Assembly: GCA_963921425.1 (NCBI GenBank)
Contig: OY992834.1
Coordinates: forward strand, 23,697,923 to 23,761,922
Direction: 5' to 3'
Length of the DNA stretch: 64,000 bases
DNA from: Dryas octopetala
Lineage: Eukaryota; Streptophyta; Magnoliopsida; Rosales; Rosaceae
The notes under the pieces are model-generated. The model worked only from the letters and a program-made list of their open reading frames with translations. It searched no databases and was not told the DNA's origin. The translations under genes and the position numbers were made by a program. Positions 61,161 through 64,000 of the stretch are shown here, piece by piece. Position 1 is the stretch's first letter, and every line of letters starts with the position of its first letter.

Positions 61161-61250
61161 ATGTTATTTGATTGCATGTCAAAACATGATTGGCAAACAG
61201 TAGATTGTATTGACTGGTCTGCGAATGCAATTGCACTTTCGTCTACACAG
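61161..61250 (+). repeat. Array-flanking repeat, copy 3, before transposase exon
   Basis: GATTGCATGTCAAAACATGATTGG, AAACAGTAG and GCGAATGCAATTGCACTTTC strings match 55390-55490. It ends about 60 bp before the acceptor site of the transposase exon. Confidence 0.75.
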
Positions 61251-61319
61251 AATTGCATGTGAATGGACAGTTCATGAATTGCTTACTTAAAAAATATATC
61301 TATTTTGCAGCAGGGAGAC

Positions 61320-63626
61320 ATGGGTACCGCTTGTAACAGATTTGCTTCAACATCTGCACCCCACGAAGCTCAGAATGTTCCCGGTCCTTCAACCCCTACT
61401 CGCAACATGTTTCGGTTTGGTGATATTCTGCAGCACAATGGGATAAGTTATGAGCAGCTAACTGAAAATGACCTTATAGACTCCGAATTTTTGACACTGG
61501 AAGAAGCAGACAAGTTTTACAGAGATTATGCCTCGGCGATGGGATTTGGTGTTAGGGTACGTGATGGGAGACGGTCCGTAGTGACCGATAAATTCTGTAG
61601 TAGATTATGGGTTTGTGACAAGGAAGGCGAAAGAGCCGAGAAGTACATAAACTCACCGAATAAGAAGCGATGTCCCAGGAGCATCACAAGAGTTAATTGT
61701 CCAGCAGCATTCCGCATTGGCTTATGTAGGAAAAGTGATTGTTATGTTGTGAAGAAATTCTGTGTGGAACACAACCACCCATTGGCAATGTCACGCGAGG
61801 CTCCTCTAATCCGATCACACCGCTCTATCCCGAACGATGATCTTTTCCAGGCCACTTCAATGCGAGGTGTATCAATTAGGACGTGCCAAATATACGAGTA
61901 CATGGTCGACCGAGCAGGAGGGTACCGTAATGTTGGTTACACGATCAAGGATTTGTACAATAAGGTGAATTGTAGACGCCGAGAAATCCTTTTTGAGGGT
62001 GACATTGAAGCTGCACTTGCATACTTGAGTGGGAAAGTCGACAGTGACCCCGAATTATATTGTAAGTTTAGTGTGGACGAGGAAAACAAGTTGGTAAACT
62101 TGTTTTGGAGAGACTCGCAATCTCTAGTGGATTACACTTGTTTTGGAGATGTTGTGCTGTTTGATAGCACTTACAAGACAAATTACTATGAGAAGCCTCT
62201 AGTGTTGTTTGTCGGTGCAAATAACCATCTATCAAGTACTATTTTTGGATGTGCGATCCTTGGGGACGAGACCAAGGAGACATACACATGGTTGTTGGAG
62301 ACCTTCGTATCTTCCATGAGGGACAAGCGGCCTGAGTCAGTAATTACCGATGGAGACCTTGCTATGCGCAATGCCATAGATGCAGTTCTTCCTGGAGTTC
62401 CACATCGTCTGTGTGGATGGCACATCACGAAGAATTTAGCACAAAACTTGAAAGACCCAAACTTGATTCAGGCTTTCAAGCGATGTCTGTGGGCCACCTC
62501 AAGCCCCCCTGAGTTTGAAATGCGGTGGACGAGCATGGTTGAAGAATTTGGTGAATCAGAGTGGTTGAAGAATATGTATGAGATTCGTCACAAATGGGCC
62601 GAAGGATATTGTAGACAGCATTTTTGGGGTAGAATGCGTAGCACGCAACGGTGTGAGGGCATGAACAGATTTGTCAAGGACTTTCTCAAGAGTGGTCCGA
62701 AGTTGTTTGAAGTTATCCCAGCTATTGACAGGGGTCTGGCACGCCTGAGGAATTCACATGTGATTGAAGATTTTCAGATGAAGAATTCGAAACAGGTGCT
62801 GACAACTCATCTTAATGCATTGGAGCGGCATGCAGCAAACTTGTACACCGACAAAGTGTTCAAGTTAGTAAGGGAGGAGATAAATAAGGTTGCTTCACTT
62901 GTGACCGCGCAGCCTGTACAATTTGGGAAAAGTCGCATGTATGTAATTCATACATACGGTGAGGAACATGTTCAGTTCAAAGTTTTATTCCACCATATCA
63001 AAGGTATCTTAGAAATAAATTGCACTTGCAATCTCCTTAAATCACAGGGCTTCCCATGTTGCCATGTTATTAATGTCATGAAGTATGAGAATTTGAAAGA
63101 GTTTCCGGAATCTCTCATTCTTAAGAGATGGACAAAGTTAGCGAAGGAATCAGCTTCTGGTATCCCACTGCCCGACAACATTGTTCCCGACGAAGCACGA
63201 GAATTAGCGAGGTACAGTTATTTGAGTACAAGTTGCAACAAACTGTGTTTCCTGGCTTCCAGAACAGAGGAAGGTTTCAATTTGTTGAATAATGAATTAA
63301 GTAGGTTAGCACCATTGTTGGATGGGTTTGGGAAGCAAGCAGGAGATACCCACCTTCGCTTCCGTCGAAATGCTGCTCGACCAAACAACATTGTTAGAGA
63401 TCCAAACATCGTGAGGACCAAGGGAACCCAAGACACAGGAGGCAGACGGGGAGGCAATGGAGAAAATGCGGTACATGTGATGCATTTGGTCATGACAAGC
63501 TCAACTGTCCCAAGAGTAAGGGACACCGTACAGGAAATAAGAACGGAAATGGCAGTAGGAAGATTGAAAGTGACAGCGATGCGGAGTAGCAACAGGTTGA
63601 GCCGCAGATGCAAAGTTTCGTCTTGA
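61320..63626 (+). CDS. FAR1/FHY3-type MULE transposase-derived protein
   Basis: DNA-binding protein of the FAR1-related family, derived from Mutator-like transposases; it would act in the nucleus as transposase or transcription factor. Start chosen at ATG 61320, 10 bp after a TTTTGCAG acceptor. Domains: FAR1-type zinc-binding domain (about 66-153, with C93, C99, H151, H153), MULE transposase core with D282 (FDSTYKTN), D344 (ITDGD) and E446 (RCEGMN), and a SWIM zinc finger (C568, C570, C580, H582). The open frame runs 768 residues in one exon. After residue 715 it leaves the conserved frame: a CCHC knuckle (CGTCDAFGHDKLNC) is encoded from 63467 in another frame, ending at TAG 63587-63589. A single-base loss in the A-run at 63463-63466 explains this, so the C terminus given is probably aberrant. 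All three catalytic acids remain. Whether it is a mobile transposase or a domesticated FRS gene is open. Confidence 0.88.
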   Translation: MGTACNRFASTSAPHEAQNVPGPSTPTRNMFRFGDILQHNGISYEQLTENDLIDSEFLTLEEADKFYRDYASAMGFGVRVRDGRRSVVTDKFCSRLWVCDKEGERAEKYINSPNKKRCPRSITRVNCPAAFRIGLCRKSDCYVVKKFCVEHNHPLAMSREAPLIRSHRSIPNDDLFQATSMRGVSIRTCQIYEYMVDRAGGYRNVGYTIKDLYNKVNCRRREILFEGDIEAALAYLSGKVDSDPELYCKFSVDEENKLVNLFWRDSQSLVDYTCFGDVVLFDSTYKTNYYEKPLVLFVGANNHLSSTIFGCAILGDETKETYTWLLETFVSSMRDKRPESVITDGDLAMRNAIDAVLPGVPHRLCGWHITKNLAQNLKDPNLIQAFKRCLWATSSPPEFEMRWTSMVEEFGESEWLKNMYEIRHKWAEGYCRQHFWGRMRSTQRCEGMNRFVKDFLKSGPKLFEVIPAIDRGLARLRNSHVIEDFQMKNSKQVLTTHLNALERHAANLYTDKVFKLVREEINKVASLVTAQPVQFGKSRMYVIHTYGEEHVQFKVLFHHIKGILEINCTCNLLKSQGFPCCHVINVMKYENLKEFPESLILKRWTKLAKESASGIPLPDNIVPDEARELARYSYLSTSCNKLCFLASRTEEGFNLLNNELSRLAPLLDGFGKQAGDTHLRFRRNAARPNNIVRDPNIVRTKGTQDTGGRRGGNGENAVHVMHLVMTSSTVPRVRDTVQEIRTEMAVGRLKVTAMRSSNRLSRRCKVSS

Positions 63627-63760
63627 ACACTTGAAAGTCTCATAACAAAAAATTATTATGTATTGCTATTATTTATTTGTAGCAGGATGAGCCTCAGTGT
63701 CGTTTGGAACACTTTTACGTCCCATAACAAACAATTAGTATGTAGAGCTATTATTTAATT
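63599..63760 (+). repeat. Imperfect tandem duplication in 3' region
   Basis: GAGCC.CAG...GAACACTT...CTCATAACAAA.AATTA occurs at about 63599-63685 and again at about 63689-63760 with differences. The second copy begins after TTTGTAGCAG, an acceptor-like string. Confidence 0.65.
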
Positions 63761-64000
63761 TTTAATGTGAAATTAATTTAGATTGTAACTGTTATTGAAT
63801 GTAAATGCTTGATTCTGACATTGCTTGTTTATTAAGTAAAAACTATTACAAGGACCAATTAAATTTATAGTCTTTACGAAACTAGACAAACTCACATCTC
63901 CACAATCTAGCTAAGTACATGTAGGGAATCAAATTGTAAAGGAAATGAGATAAAAGGATTCCGCCAAAATATGTTAGTAGGACACACTTACTGTCTAAAT
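63761..64000. other. 3' flank to window end
   Basis: AT-rich, nothing identified. A right terminus for a transposon carrying the transposase gene is not reached. Confidence 0.4.

Noticed and set aside
61305..61319. Upstream non-ATG start for the FAR1-like protein
   Set aside because: The codon at 61305 is TTG inside a splice acceptor; the first ATG at 61320 is the better start.

Overview
The window is plant nuclear DNA, very probably from a eudicot. It carries spliced genes with GT-AG introns, a nitrate/peptide transporter, a plant subtilase, a FAR1/FHY3-type transposase-derived gene, an endogenous plant pararetrovirus fragment, and many nested LTR retrotransposons and short inverted-repeat elements. 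The sequence alone does not fix the species. Gene density is low: three long protein genes stand out in 64 kb, and most of the rest is mobile DNA or nondescript AT-rich sequence.

Layout. 1-14.5 kb is retrotransposon territory: a Ty3/gypsy-type solo LTR, a Ty1/copia fragment on the minus strand, and a decayed copia element that itself holds two inverted-repeat elements. 14.6-17.7 kb holds an intact five-exon NRT1/PTR (NPF) transporter gene. 18-34.4 kb is a decaying tandem cluster of cucumisin-like subtilases on the minus strand: one intact intronless gene, one long pseudogene and two short fragments, separated or broken by LTR insertions and one small MITE. 35.3-36.3 kb is a broken endogenous pararetrovirus fragment. 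38-47.5 kb is a stack of nested elements: a palindromic MITE, a hAT-like element carrying two solo LTRs, and a Mutator-like foldback element carrying a gag-only gypsy element. 47.5-55.4 kb has one more MITE, exon-like patches and a trace of copia RNase H. 55.4-64 kb is the most unusual part: a 223-bp tandem array made of inverted copies of one short motif, then a pyrimidine-rich leader, scattered exon-sized pieces resembling unrelated host genes (RPN8, a heavy-metal-associated HIPP protein, possibly a kinesin), and then a FAR1/MULE transposase gene running toward the window end.

How it fits together. Target-site duplications and the subtilase paralogues, which supply empty sites, let much of the nesting order be read directly. 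The two functional-looking host genes (transporter and subtilase) are neighbours but show no functional link. The best candidate for something undescribed is the right end: a possible Mutator-like transposon whose terminal or promoter region is a high-copy array of an inverted 16-bp motif and which appears to have captured fragments of several host genes. Its right end lies outside the window.
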